A DNA stretch of 64,000 nt. It comes from AP-15 sp963724435. GTDB lineage: Bacteria; Pseudomonadota; Alphaproteobacteria; ATCC43930; CGMCC-115725. The notes under the pieces are model-generated. The model was not told the origin of the DNA and did no database searches. It saw only the letters and a program-made list of their open reading frames with translations. Position numbers and translations under genes: made by a program. Each line of letters begins with the position of its first letter. Position 1 is the stretch's first letter. The stretch covers positions 620,001 through 684,000 of the forward strand of contig CAVRUN010000001.1 of the NCBI GenBank assembly GCA_963724435.1, read 5' to 3'. Shown piece after piece: positions 8,572-16,167 of the stretch.

Positions 8572-9126
8572 TCAGGTACCAGGGCCGGCCAGGGTCAATT
8601 CGACGCGGCGGTTCTGGGCGCGTCCCTGCGGCGTGTCGTTCGGTGCGATCGGATCGGCTTCGCCAAGCCCGCGCGCCTGGACCAGCGCCGGATTGACCCC
8701 TTGCGAAACCAGGTAGTTCGCCACTGTCTGGGCGCGCAGCAATGACAGCTGCTGATTGCTGGTCACTCCTCGCCGGGCGAGTTCGGGGCCGATTGGGACA
8801 TTGTCCGTGTAGCCGGTCACGATAATTGTGGTCTTTTGAAAGGGCGCCAGAATGGGCGCCATCTTGGCAATCGTCTGAGCGGCTCCCGGAGGCATCTGCC
8901 AGCCCCCGGACGGGAACAGCAACTCGCTATTGACCGCTACTTTAATCGCGCCTTGCAGCCGTGTGATATGCACTTGCTGGGCCGAAATTTCGCCGGAAAG
9001 CTGATGGTTCAGCTGGTTGTAGTCGTTTTCCAGCGCGTCGTATTGCTGCGACGGCACACAGGCCGCAAGCATTCCCGACAGCAGCATCGGCATCATGACA
9101 ACAGGAATGTGGCGTATTATCGGCAT
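8572..9126 (-). CDS. OmpA-family peptidoglycan-binding lipoprotein
   Basis: This 184-residue protein has a signal peptide ending in the lipobox LAAC (lipidated cysteine near residue 23) and a short coiled region with QQYDALENDYNQLNHQL. The OmpA/MotB domain follows: TGYTDNVPIG, then the peptidoglycan-contact segment LSLLRAQTVANYLVSQG, then GRAQNRRVEL. It should tether the outer membrane to peptidoglycan. A perfect FNR-type box lies about 105 bp upstream of the start, which suggests expression tuned to oxygen. Confidence 0.85.
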   Translation of the reverse strand: MPIIRHIPVVMMPMLLSGMLAACVPSQQYDALENDYNQLNHQLSGEISAQQVHITRLQGAIKVAVNSELLFPSGGWQMPPGAAQTIAKMAPILAPFQKTTIIVTGYTDNVPIGPELARRGVTSNQQLSLLRAQTVANYLVSQGVNPALVQARGLGEADPIAPNDTPQGRAQNRRVELTLAGPGT

Positions 9127-9230
9127 GTCTCCTGATCCTTCTTGTATGGGTATTCGATCGGGGCTTGTGGACGAACGCGCAATCGCGTCTGACCGGGCCG
9201 AGTGATTGGCGGGGCCCGGCGGCTTTAGCC

Positions 9231-9244
9231 TTGATCCAGATCAA
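9231..9244 (-). promoter_or_regulatory. FNR/FixK-type box
   Basis: The 14-mer TTGATCCAGATCAA is a perfect match to the TTGAT-N4-ATCAA palindrome bound by FNR, ANR and FixK regulators. It sits 105 bp upstream of the OmpA-like lipoprotein gene, in the only promoter-bearing gap for that gene. The 5' gap of the hydrolase on the far side faces away, so the lipoprotein gene is the likely target. Confidence 0.6.
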
Positions 9245-9346
9245 TGGCAACCAAAGATTAAATGACAGCGTTAAAAATTAGTTTAAGTCGATTGGCGGTT
9301 CACACCTCCAAGAGAGGGACGGGCTTGGGCTGTCCAACGTGATCCG

Positions 9347-10150
9347 CTAATCCTTTGGCATCACGTCGAGGCGCACAACAAGGCCTTCGAGCTCGGGTTT
9401 GGGCGCCGGATAGCGCCGCATGACCAAGGGATCGTGGCCGGGGACGATGTGCTGCGGCGAGGGTGCGGCGGCGTGCAATGCGTCGTAAGCGTCGAGCATG
9501 TCGCCGATATTAAAGGCGGCGGTAAACGGCCGGCCGGCTTCCATATTTTCGTAGTAATGGCTCACGTCGGAAGCGAGCACGACCCAACCGCGGCTGGTGT
9601 GGACGCGGACGAATTGCATACCCGGCGTATGACCACCGACCGGATGCAGCGAGATCCCCGGCGCCAGTTCGACCGGGCCATTATAGAGCCGCACACGGCG
9701 CGCGAAATTGAGCCGGACGATGCCGACGACATCCTCAACCTCGAACGAGCGCGCGAGAAATGGGTGGCGCATATGATGGCCGGTCGTGTAGTGCAGCTCG
9801 GTCTCCTGCAGGTGAAACTCGGCGTTCGGAAAGCGATGGAACGTTCCGACATGGTCGTAATGCAAATGGGTCAGGATCACGTCGGCGATCGTGTTACGGT
9901 CGAGCCCGACCAAGGACAGCGACTCGGCCGGGCAGCGCAAATGCCGCCTTCCGCGCGCTGCCGCGACCTCGGCGGTAAAGCCGGTATCGATCACAAAGCT
10001 GCGCTCGCGCCCGATCGCGGCCCAGACGAAATAATCCATCGGCATCGGGCCGTCATGCGGATCGCCGCCGATAAAATGGTCGCTGCGGTGGGCGTCGCGT
10101 TCGGCGTATCGGATCGCGAACAGCTGGTATTCGGGAAGATCGTTTTCCAT
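9347..10150 (-). CDS. N-acyl homoserine lactonase-like MBL hydrolase
   Basis: I start this at the ATG at 10150, giving 267 residues. The metallo-beta-lactamase motif is THLHYDHVG, followed by further ligands in GGHTPGMQF, LASDVSHYYEN and PGHDPLV. The layout, with FVIDTGF before the motif, resembles the AHL-lactonase group, which opens lactone rings of quorum-sensing signals. Other small-lactone or ester substrates are equally possible from sequence alone. It is divergent from the MaoC-like gene, with about 90 bp between the start codons. Confidence 0.8.
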   Translation of the reverse strand: MENDLPEYQLFAIRYAERDAHRSDHFIGGDPHDGPMPMDYFVWAAIGRERSFVIDTGFTAEVAAARGRRHLRCPAESLSLVGLDRNTIADVILTHLHYDHVGTFHRFPNAEFHLQETELHYTTGHHMRHPFLARSFEVEDVVGIVRLNFARRVRLYNGPVELAPGISLHPVGGHTPGMQFVRVHTSRGWVVLASDVSHYYENMEAGRPFTAAFNIGDMLDAYDALHAAAPSPQHIVPGHDPLVMRRYPAPKPELEGLVVRLDVMPKD

Positions 10151-10240
10151 CGGGCGGCTTTCTGCGAAGGGGATTGCGCTGCGGCAGCGGCGGTGCAAGC
10201 CTATACGAAGCGTTTATAGCCGAGTGCTGGAACCCGAGCC

Positions 10241-11053
10241 ATGCCGCAATCATTTCTCGGCCCTTATCAGATCGAGGCCGTTAACACCGCCAAGGAATCC
10301 GAAAACAAAATCCACGATGACCAGGTTGCCCGCCGCTTTGGTTTTAAGGGCGGACTGGTGCCGGGGGTCGAGGTCTACGCCTATATGACGCATTTGCCGG
10401 TGGCGCGTTGGGGCCGCGCATGGCTCGAACGCGGGACTGCCGAGTGCCGGCTGTTAAAACCGGTTTATGACGGCGACATGGTCACGGTGACCGCCAGCGA
10501 GAGTGGCGACGGACTCGACCTGCGGCTCGAAAGCCACGGCGAATTGTGCGCCACCGGCCGTGCCGGGTTGCCGCCGGCGCCATTGACGATCCCCTCGGCT
10601 TTCACGGCAGCGCCAGTACCCCCAGCGCCGCCCGACGAGCGGCCCCCCGCCGACGAGCCGACCCTGCCGGTCGGCCGCTGGCTCGCAATGCATCCGTTCC
10701 GGGTCAGCCCCGAGGAGGGGTCGCGATATCTGCGCGATGTCAGTGAAAGCCTGCCGCTCTATGCCGATCAGGCACTGGTCCACCCCGGCATGCTATTGCA
10801 TATCGGCAACTGGGTATTGCGCCACAATGTCGTATTGGGGCCGTGGATGCATGTCGGCAGCCGGATCGAGCATTTTGCCGCTGCACGGATCGGCGATGAA
10901 TTATCGGCCCGTGCGCTGATCACCGACAATTACGAGCATAAGGGCCACCGCTTTGTGGCGCTCGATGTCCTGGTCTATGCCAATGATGCGACCCCAATAG
11001 CACGGATTGCGCACACCGCGATCTACCGGCCGCGCCAGCTCGCCGGGGCCTGA
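10241..11053 (+). CDS. MaoC-like hot-dog-fold protein
   Basis: This 270-residue protein opens with a MaoC-type hydratase region: the NKIHDDQVARRFGFKGGLVPG block contains the usual aspartate and histidine dyad region and the G-G-L-V-P-G turn. A proline-rich linker at about residues 115-140 separates it from a second hot-dog-like half with HPGMLLHIGNWVL and GSRIEHFAAARIGDEL. Such proteins hydrate enoyl-CoA thioesters or act as thioesterases. The substrate is unknown. It stands alone on the plus strand and converges with a lipoprotein gene 11 bp downstream. Confidence 0.7.
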   Translation: MPQSFLGPYQIEAVNTAKESENKIHDDQVARRFGFKGGLVPGVEVYAYMTHLPVARWGRAWLERGTAECRLLKPVYDGDMVTVTASESGDGLDLRLESHGELCATGRAGLPPAPLTIPSAFTAAPVPPAPPDERPPADEPTLPVGRWLAMHPFRVSPEEGSRYLRDVSESLPLYADQALVHPGMLLHIGNWVLRHNVVLGPWMHVGSRIEHFAAARIGDELSARALITDNYEHKGHRFVALDVLVYANDATPIARIAHTAIYRPRQLAGA

Positions 11054-11064
11054 TCGCGCGCTGG

Positions 11065-11703
11065 TTAGCGGGCCGGAGTTAGCGGCCCCGGGGACACTGG
11101 CGGCGCTGGGGGTAGCGGCGCCAGTAGCGCTGGAGGTGTCGGCGCCGGGGGTGCCGGAGGCAGCGCCACCGAGGGCGCCGGAGCGGGTGCCGCCGCTGGC
11201 GCTGCAATTGGCGGCGGCGGAGCCGCAATCTCGCGCGTCTCATTCTGCGGCGGATCGCCCAAACGCAGCCGAATGTGGTATTGTTGCCAATCGCGGCGGT
11301 AAGCGATTGGATCGGGCAATTGGATCGATGCCGTCGACACCATTGCCAGCAACGTCGTCTGGCTCTGGGGTGCGGCGCCGACGACATTGGGCGTCAGCGC
11401 GTTTGACCCGATGCTGCTAACCCCGTAATTCGCAGACGTAATCGGCGCAGCCCAGGCTCCCTGTGAAAAACCTGTGGTCGGCGTGGGGTTGACGTTGATC
11501 GACAATGCCGGCGTCACGTGGCCATCGGGGGCAACGAGTTCGGCGCTGCGCAACGCCAGGCGATCGACAGCGGTAACCTCGATCCGATCGGCAATGCCGC
11601 CCGGCGGGAAATCGGCGCGGATCTGATCGTTGGCACTCGGGGTCGGGCCTGATCCGGCGCAGGCGGCGAGCAGAACCGCGACAAGACAGGCGATGATTTT
11701 CAC
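11065..11703 (-). CDS. Proline-rich lipoprotein of unknown function
   Basis: This 212-residue protein has a signal peptide with lipobox LAAC (cysteine 15). An ordered middle region runs from about residues 30 to 150. The last 60 residues are low-complexity alanine and proline (for example APAPAPSVALPPAPPAP). The tail may extend through the periplasm to peptidoglycan. No enzyme motif is visible and I do not recognise a family. Confidence 0.6.
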   Translation of the reverse strand: MKIIACLVAVLLAACAGSGPTPSANDQIRADFPPGGIADRIEVTAVDRLALRSAELVAPDGHVTPALSINVNPTPTTGFSQGAWAAPITSANYGVSSIGSNALTPNVVGAAPQSQTTLLAMVSTASIQLPDPIAYRRDWQQYHIRLRLGDPPQNETREIAAPPPPIAAPAAAPAPAPSVALPPAPPAPTPPALLAPLPPAPPVSPGPLTPAR

Positions 11704-11844
11704 AACCGCAATTGTAGCCTCGATGCCAATTCAGGCGTCGATAAATCGGCGCGGAAGCGCGATCGTGACATCGCCGCCGGCCGCATGCCAAAATCTTTGG
11801 AATTAGTCGGGCCATCTTTTGGGTCATCAGGGAGGAACAACGCC

Positions 11845-12921
11845 ATGCCCGTCCTAGCCGCAGACACCGCCGATATCGGGACCGTCGAGGATCGCAAATT
11901 TCAGATTCTCAATTTTCGCCTGCAGAACGGCGTCACCATGCCCAAGGTCGATATCGCCTACGAGACCTACGGCCGGCTCGCCGGCGACGGCAGAAACGCG
12001 GTGCTGGTGACCCACGGCTATACCAGCAGCCATCATGCCGCCGGCCGCAATCCGGCAAACGGCAATCAGCCGGGCTGGTGGGACGGGCTGATTGGGCCGG
12101 GCAAGGCGATCGAGACCGACCGGCTCTACGTCGTCGCCTCAAACATGCTGGGCTCGTCCTATGGCTCGACAAACGGCGCCAGCATCGACCCTGATACCGG
12201 CAAGCTTTACGGCTCGAACTTTCCGGCGATCACGGTGCGCGACATCGTCGGCGCGCAAAAGGCGCTGCTCGACAGCCTCGGCGTGCATCACCTCGTAGCG
12301 GTGGCCGGCCCGTCCTATGGCGGCTACCAGGCGTTTCAATGGGCCGTCGCCTATCCCGATATGATGGACGCGATTGCCGCGGTGGTGACCGCACCGCGCT
12401 CGCAAAATGCCGAGAAAAGCCTCGCCGAACTGGAGGCGCGGCTCGCGACCGATCCGGAATGGCACGGCGGCGATTACTACGGGCATGGCGGCGCCAAAGC
12501 GGTGCTGACGCAAATGCGCTTCGAAACCTTGATGCGCTATGGCTATAACGAACAACTCGCCGGCCGCTACCCCGACAAGGCCGAGCGCGAGCAGGCGATC
12601 CGTCAGCTCGCCGTCGATTGGGCGCGCAATTGGGACGCGAACTCGCTGGTGATCCTGCGCCGCGCCACGATCGGCTTTGACACGGTCAAGGATTTCGCCA
12701 AGATCCGCGCCAAGGTGCTGTACGTGCTGTGCCGCAGCGACGCGCTGTTCCCGCCGAGCCTGATGCCCGGGGTCATGCAGGACCTTGTCACGGCCGGGGT
12801 CGAGGCGCGCTATTTCGAGATCGACAGCGATCTCGGCCATTCGGCGAGCGGCCCCGAGCACGCCAAATGGTCCCCGGTCCTGCGCGACTTCCTCGCCCCA
12901 TTGATCGCCAACCTCGCCTGA
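11845..12921 (+). CDS. Alpha/beta hydrolase of the MetX (homoserine acyltransferase) family
   Basis: The start at 11845 is supported by GGAGGA 8 bases upstream. The 358-residue protein has the MetX layout: an early YETYGRLAGDGRNAVLVTHG strand, the SNMLGSSYGSTN region, a nucleophile elbow GPSYGGYQ and a late catalytic LGHSASGPEH histidine. True homoserine O-acetyltransferases usually carry GGSMGGMQ at the elbow, so the GPSYGG variant suggests a relative with another acyl acceptor or a plain esterase. No methionine-pathway gene is nearby. Confidence 0.75.
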   Translation: MPVLAADTADIGTVEDRKFQILNFRLQNGVTMPKVDIAYETYGRLAGDGRNAVLVTHGYTSSHHAAGRNPANGNQPGWWDGLIGPGKAIETDRLYVVASNMLGSSYGSTNGASIDPDTGKLYGSNFPAITVRDIVGAQKALLDSLGVHHLVAVAGPSYGGYQAFQWAVAYPDMMDAIAAVVTAPRSQNAEKSLAELEARLATDPEWHGGDYYGHGGAKAVLTQMRFETLMRYGYNEQLAGRYPDKAEREQAIRQLAVDWARNWDANSLVILRRATIGFDTVKDFAKIRAKVLYVLCRSDALFPPSLMPGVMQDLVTAGVEARYFEIDSDLGHSASGPEHAKWSPVLRDFLAPLIANLA

Positions 12922-12992
12922 CGCCGATCGACCCCCGCCCCCCGGGCCACGCTTTGGGGACTATTAGCTAGATGTCCCGGCACCGAAAATAG

Positions 12993-13661
12993 TCATCGCT
13001 CTCGAATTTCTTGGCTGGTCGGCAGCCCTGCCGTCTTCCATTCGGGAAAGCCTTCTTCCAGCCGCCGCGCCCGGTATCCGCGCCCGCGTAGCAACGCGAC
13101 TGCTTCGAACGAGAGGACGCACCACGGCCCCCGGCAATAGGCGATGATTTCTTTGTCCGGCGGCAGCTCGGCTAGCCGTCGTTCTAATTGGGATAACGGG
13201 ATGTTCAGGGCGTGGGGCAAATGTCCGCTGGTAAACTCGTCTTCCGGCCTGACGTCTAGGACGGTTGCAGCTCCGCAGCGCAGGCGGTCGAGCAACTCTT
13301 CGCGCGATACCGGCTCGAACTCGTCGCGAGCGCGGAAATAGCTCGCCATCACACGTGCAACTTCGGCGCTGTTGCGCTCGCCGACGCGGCTAAGGGCAGC
13401 GAGCAAACCCACCACCACCTCATCGCCCACGAGGCGATAGTAGACGCGCTTGCCGCCGCGGCGGCCCTCGACAAGGGCAGCGCGGCGGAGAAGCTGCAAA
13501 TGTCGGGAGGCATTGGCAAGGGTGAGGCTCGCACGGGCCGCTAAATCCTCGACGCTCCGCTCGCCTTGCCCGAGATGTTCGAGCAATTCAAGCCGATGCG
13601 CGTGGGCTAGCGCATGGGCGATCTGCGCAAGACCTTCAAACACCTGCTGTTTTGGACCCAT
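12993..13661 (-). CDS. ArsR-family regulator fused to a rhodanese domain
   Basis: I start at the ATG at 13661, giving 222 residues. ATG 13670 or TTG 13676 would add a few more. Residues 5-95 form an ArsR winged helix with the recognition helix LTLANASRHLQLLRRAALV. The arsenic-binding ELCVCDL cysteines of classical ArsR are absent (GERSVEDL instead). Residues 120-222 are a rhodanese domain with active-site loop CRGPWC (first cysteine about residue 176). The protein probably senses a sulfur, selenium or other thiophilic species through the rhodanese cysteine. It is divergent from the methyltransferase genes and faces them across an inverted repeat. Confidence 0.9.
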   Translation of the reverse strand: MGPKQQVFEGLAQIAHALAHAHRLELLEHLGQGERSVEDLAARASLTLANASRHLQLLRRAALVEGRRGGKRVYYRLVGDEVVVGLLAALSRVGERNSAEVARVMASYFRARDEFEPVSREELLDRLRCGAATVLDVRPEDEFTSGHLPHALNIPLSQLERRLAELPPDKEIIAYCRGPWCVLSFEAVALLRGRGYRARRLEEGFPEWKTAGLPTSQEIRER

Positions 13662-13676
13662 GCTTGACATCACCAA

Positions 13677-13696
13677 TCAATCACCGGAATGATTGA
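13677..13696. promoter_or_regulatory. Probable ArsR-rhodanese operator (perfect inverted repeat)
   Basis: TCAATCA and TGATTGA form a perfect 7-bp inverted repeat around a 6-base spacer, CCGGAA. The repeat lies between the divergent regulator and methyltransferase genes, 16 bp upstream of the regulator ATG. Its size and TCAA/TTGA edges are typical for ArsR-family dimers. It overlaps the TTG that would give the longest methyltransferase reading frame, which favours the ATG at 13753 as the real start. Confidence 0.6.
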
Positions 13697-13752
13697 ACAA
13701 TGACTTTGGGGCTCACAGGATACACGTGATCCCGAGAGCGGATGAGAACCGG

Positions 13753-14955
13753 ATGATCGGCTTTTTCCCGGCAACAACGATGCCCGATGCCGACTGGTGG
13801 CAGGCGCTGTGGCCTCATCCTGCAAAAGTTCTGACTGAAATGGGCGTCGAGCCGGGCATGGTCGCGGTTGATCTCTGTTGCGGCGATGGCCTGTTCACGG
13901 TGCCGCTCGCCCGCATCGCAAAGCGCATTTACGCAATCGACATCGACCCGGCCATGCTGGATCGCGCATGGGCGCGCTGCGCAGAGGCCCGCATCGACAA
14001 CTGCGAGTTTGTCGTGGCAGACGCCATGACGGTTGATGCGGTCCTGCCAGAGCCGGCCGATTACGTTTTCCTCGCCAACACTTTCCACGGCATCCCCGAT
14101 CAGCTCGGCTTGGCACGATCTGTCGCGGCGATACTCAAACCCAAAGGGCAATTCGGGATCGTGAATTGGCATCGTCGGCCTCGCGAGGAAACTGTGGTCC
14201 TCGGACAGCCGCGCGGCCCAAAAACCGAGATGCGGATAGAGGCAAATGATGTGGCGGCGATTGTCAAGGCGGCCGGCATGTTGCGGAACCGCACTGTTGA
14301 GCTGCCCCCTTACCACTACAGCGTCGTCTTTCAAAAAAAGGAGGAAGGAATGAGTGACGGGTTAGCCGTTGACCCGCTCGTGCTGCGCGAGGAGGTCAAA
14401 GCCAAATACCGCGCCGTCGCGGTGGATCCGCACGGTAGCTACCACTTCCACACCGGACGCCCGCTGGCGCGCCGGCTCGGCTACAATGAGGCGGCCATGA
14501 CCGCCTTGCCGGATAACGCCGTTGAGGCTTTTGCCGGCGTCGGCAACCCATTCTCACTTGGCCTCTTGAAGCCGGGCGAGCAGGTGGTCGATCTCGGCTC
14601 CGGAGGCGGTTTCGACTGCTTTATCGCAGCGGGTCAGGTAGGGCCTGAAGGTCGCGTTGTTGGCATCGACATGACCGAGGAAATGCTCGGCCGGGCGCGC
14701 ACCGCAGCGGCCGCGATAGGTCTGCGCAATGTCGAATTCCGGCAAGGTGTGATCGAGGATTTGCCAGTCGAAGACGGCTCAGTCGATGTCGTCATCAGCA
14801 ACGGCGTTATCAACTTATGCGCTGACAAGCGTCGGGTATTCGCCGAAGTCAAGCGCGTCCTGAAACCGGGTGGACGTTTGCAGTTTGCGGACATTGCGAA
14901 CGGCAAGGAGATTCCGGCGGGGGCACTGCGCAATATCGACTTGTGGACCGACTGA
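13753..14955 (+). CDS. Two fused SAM-methyltransferase modules, reading frame up to the UGA
   Basis: Residues 1-199 are a class I SAM methyltransferase with GMVAVDLCCGDGLFTVPLA as the SAM loop, ending PYHYSVVFQKK. The same frame then runs through EEG into a second, ArsM-like methyltransferase starting at the ATG at 14350. A near-perfect ribosome site, AAGGAGGAAGGA, lies inside the frame directly before that ATG, so the second module can be made alone. At the junction there is a run of seven A (14333-14339). With one A fewer, module one would stop at a TGA overlapping the ATG (ATGA), the usual coupled-gene layout. The frame ends at the TGA at 14953, discussed under the next entry. TTG 13693 and GTG 13726 are alternative starts. 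Confidence 0.75.
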   Translation: MIGFFPATTMPDADWWQALWPHPAKVLTEMGVEPGMVAVDLCCGDGLFTVPLARIAKRIYAIDIDPAMLDRAWARCAEARIDNCEFVVADAMTVDAVLPEPADYVFLANTFHGIPDQLGLARSVAAILKPKGQFGIVNWHRRPREETVVLGQPRGPKTEMRIEANDVAAIVKAAGMLRNRTVELPPYHYSVVFQKKEEGMSDGLAVDPLVLREEVKAKYRAVAVDPHGSYHFHTGRPLARRLGYNEAAMTALPDNAVEAFAGVGNPFSLGLLKPGEQVVDLGSGGGFDCFIAAGQVGPEGRVVGIDMTEEMLGRARTAAAAIGLRNVEFRQGVIEDLPVEDGSVDVVISNGVINLCADKRRVFAEVKRVLKPGGRLQFADIANGKEIPAGALRNIDLWTD

Positions 14956-15126
14956 ATTGCCGGTGGCCTGCCGTGCGCAGGCTGGCGGCATATGCTTGAG
15001 CAAAGCGGTTTCGTCGATGTCAGGATCGGTTCGCCAGTCGACACCTTTGGCGATGCCGGCGGCGAGAGCAAAGCGCGGTTGTTCGAAGTGTTCGGCTACG
15101 CCTTTCTGGCGCACAAACCGAAATAG
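14350..15126 (+). CDS. ArsM-like methyltransferase with in-frame UGA (candidate selenoprotein)
   Basis: Read through the UGA at 14953-14955, this gives 258 residues ending in TAG. The SAM loop is VVDLGSGGGFDCFIAAGQVG, then GIDMTEEML and VVISNGVINLC. After GGRLQFADIANGKEIP the frame reads DLWTD, UGA, IAGGLPCAGW and continues to FEVFGYAFLAHKPK, which matches what I recall of the family's C-terminus. In ArsM-type enzymes this position carries a conserved cysteine (LW-x-x-C-x-AG), one of the arsenic-binding thiols, so UGA stands where UGC/UGU is expected (codon 202). Stopping at UGA would remove about 56 conserved residues. A terminator begins 6 bp after the TAG, not after the UGA. Selenocysteine, a fresh nonsense mutation or a sequencing error are the options. 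No sel genes are in the window. Confidence 0.6.
14956..14989 (+). promoter_or_regulatory. Candidate bacterial SECIS hairpin directly after the UGA
   Basis: The apical stem is GCCTGC (14966-14971) pairing with GCAGGC (14977-14982) around the 5-base loop CGTGC. Below it are two G-U wobble pairs, one G-G mismatch and a further 4-bp stem, GCCG (14959-14962) with CGGC (14986-14989). The loop begins 17 bases after the UGA and has a G in its first two positions followed by U. This fits the bacterial SECIS pattern as I recall it: apical loop 3-14 bases, G in the first two loop positions, about 16-37 bases from the UGA. GC-rich coding DNA forms hairpins easily, so this is support and not proof. Confidence 0.5.
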
Positions 15127-15131
15127 CGGAT

Positions 15132-15168
15132 ACTGAGCGCGCGATCTCCTTCAGATCGCGCGCTCAGT
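15132..15168. terminator. 16-bp perfect hairpin between convergent genes
   Basis: A 16-bp perfect stem (first arm ACTGAGCGCGCGATCT, 5-base loop CCTTC) begins 6 bp after the TAG at 15126 and overlaps the last codons of the convergent GFA-type gene. It probably ends transcription from both sides. Its placement marks 15126, not the UGA at 14955, as the 3' end of the methyltransferase gene. Confidence 0.7.
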
Positions 15169-15553
15169 CGCCTGTGTGGAACCAGGCTAGGCGCTCCTCG
15201 GGGAAGACGTGCCGGGTCGGTTGAAGTTCGGCCGCCCGATCGAATATGCCGACATGGAAATGGGTTTCCGTCGCGAGGGGCCCGCGCAAGCTTTCGCAGG
15301 TCAGTGTCGACCCGCAGCGAGCGCAAAACCCGCGCCGTGTTCTTCCCGGCGTCGAGTCGAATTTGGTTATCTCACCTTTGGTTATCGTATAAGCGGCACG
15401 TTCAAAGGCGACAAACACCGACGCAGGTGCGCCACTATGCTTGCGGCAACTTTGACAATGACACCAATAGACTCCCTTTGGTTGACCAGTCGCCACAAAA
15501 CGGACCGCGCCGCACAAGCAGCCACCTTCGAATTGTTCAGTTGTGCCGGTCAT
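15164..15553 (-). CDS. GFA-family (Mss4-like fold) zinc protein
   Basis: The 129-residue protein from the ATG at 15553 has the GFA pattern: GGCLCGAVRF, then CHCQSCRKHSG and then FCARCGSTL, three cysteine sets that bind zinc. The family was named for glutathione-dependent formaldehyde activation. Most members have no proven substrate, so formaldehyde should not be assumed. It converges on the ArsM-like gene and shares the terminator hairpin with it. Confidence 0.85.
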   Translation of the reverse strand: MTGTTEQFEGGCLCGAVRFVATGQPKGVYWCHCQSCRKHSGAPASVFVAFERAAYTITKGEITKFDSTPGRTRRGFCARCGSTLTCESLRGPLATETHFHVGIFDRAAELQPTRHVFPEERLAWFHTGD

Positions 15554-15716
15554 AAATTTGATCCTCGCAACTACCTGGCCAAGGCGCTTTGACCCTCTCC
15601 GACTACTATACATCTCGTGGCGACGGATTGCGCGTGGAGACGGCCGCTTGCCTCATAAGCCCATCATGTAAAATCGAGCATCGCGAAATCCGCAGTTGAC
15701 AATTGATTACTTGCGC
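15554..15716. other. Intergenic, nothing recognised
   Basis: This gap upstream of the GFA gene and downstream of the CoA-binding gene is locally AT-richer but shows no clear promoter motif or gene. Confidence 0.3.
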
Positions 15717-16160
15717 TTAGCGCGCGGCGGGGATCGGGGGGATGTTGAGGCGGGGGATTTCGATTGCCGGGCAGCGGTTCATGACGACCCGGAGGCCGGC
15801 GGCTTCGGCGCGCGCGGCGGCGGCATTGTCGCGCACGCCGAGCTGCATCCAGACGATTTTGGCGCCGATCGCGATCGCCGCGTCGACCGCCGCCCCGGCC
15901 AATTCGCTGCGGCGAAAGATGTCGACCATATCGATCGGCTCGGGGATATCGGCGAGTGCGGCATAGCATCTCTCGCCATGGATCATCTCGCCGGCGGCGT
16001 TGGGGTTGACCGGGATCGCGCGATAACCGTGGCGCTGCAGATAGGCCATGACACCATGGCTCGGGCGGCCGCGGCGCGGGCTGGCGCCGACCACAGCGAT
16101 CGTCCGCGCCTCGATCAGGATGTTGCGAAGATAGTCGTCCGAATAATGCTCGTGATCCAT
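15717..16160 (-). CDS. CoA-binding protein (YccU type)
   Basis: This 147-residue protein is a stand-alone CoA-binding Rossmann domain. Visible hallmarks are the loop TIAVVGASPRRGRPSHGV, then YRAIPVNPNAAGE, DIFRRSEL and IVWMQLGVRDN. Such proteins bind CoA in vitro, and their physiological role is not settled. It ends 8 bp from the start of the reading frame of the enoyl-CoA hydratase stop, so the two minus-strand genes are probably co-transcribed. Confidence 0.88.
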   Translation of the reverse strand: MDHEHYSDDYLRNILIEARTIAVVGASPRRGRPSHGVMAYLQRHGYRAIPVNPNAAGEMIHGERCYAALADIPEPIDMVDIFRRSELAGAAVDAAIAIGAKIVWMQLGVRDNAAAARAEAAGLRVVMNRCPAIEIPRLNIPPIPAAR

Positions 16161-16167
16161 GCCGGCC

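Noticed and set aside
12139..12861. 240-codon minus frame opposite the MetX-like hydrolase gene
   Set aside because: No family motif or ribosome site; the plus strand has the catalytic elbow and a strong ribosome site.
14596..14955. Treating the ArsM-like gene as simply ending at the TGA at 14955
   Set aside because: The conserved C-terminus and the terminator both lie beyond it, so a plain stop explains less than recoding or a recent nonsense mutation.
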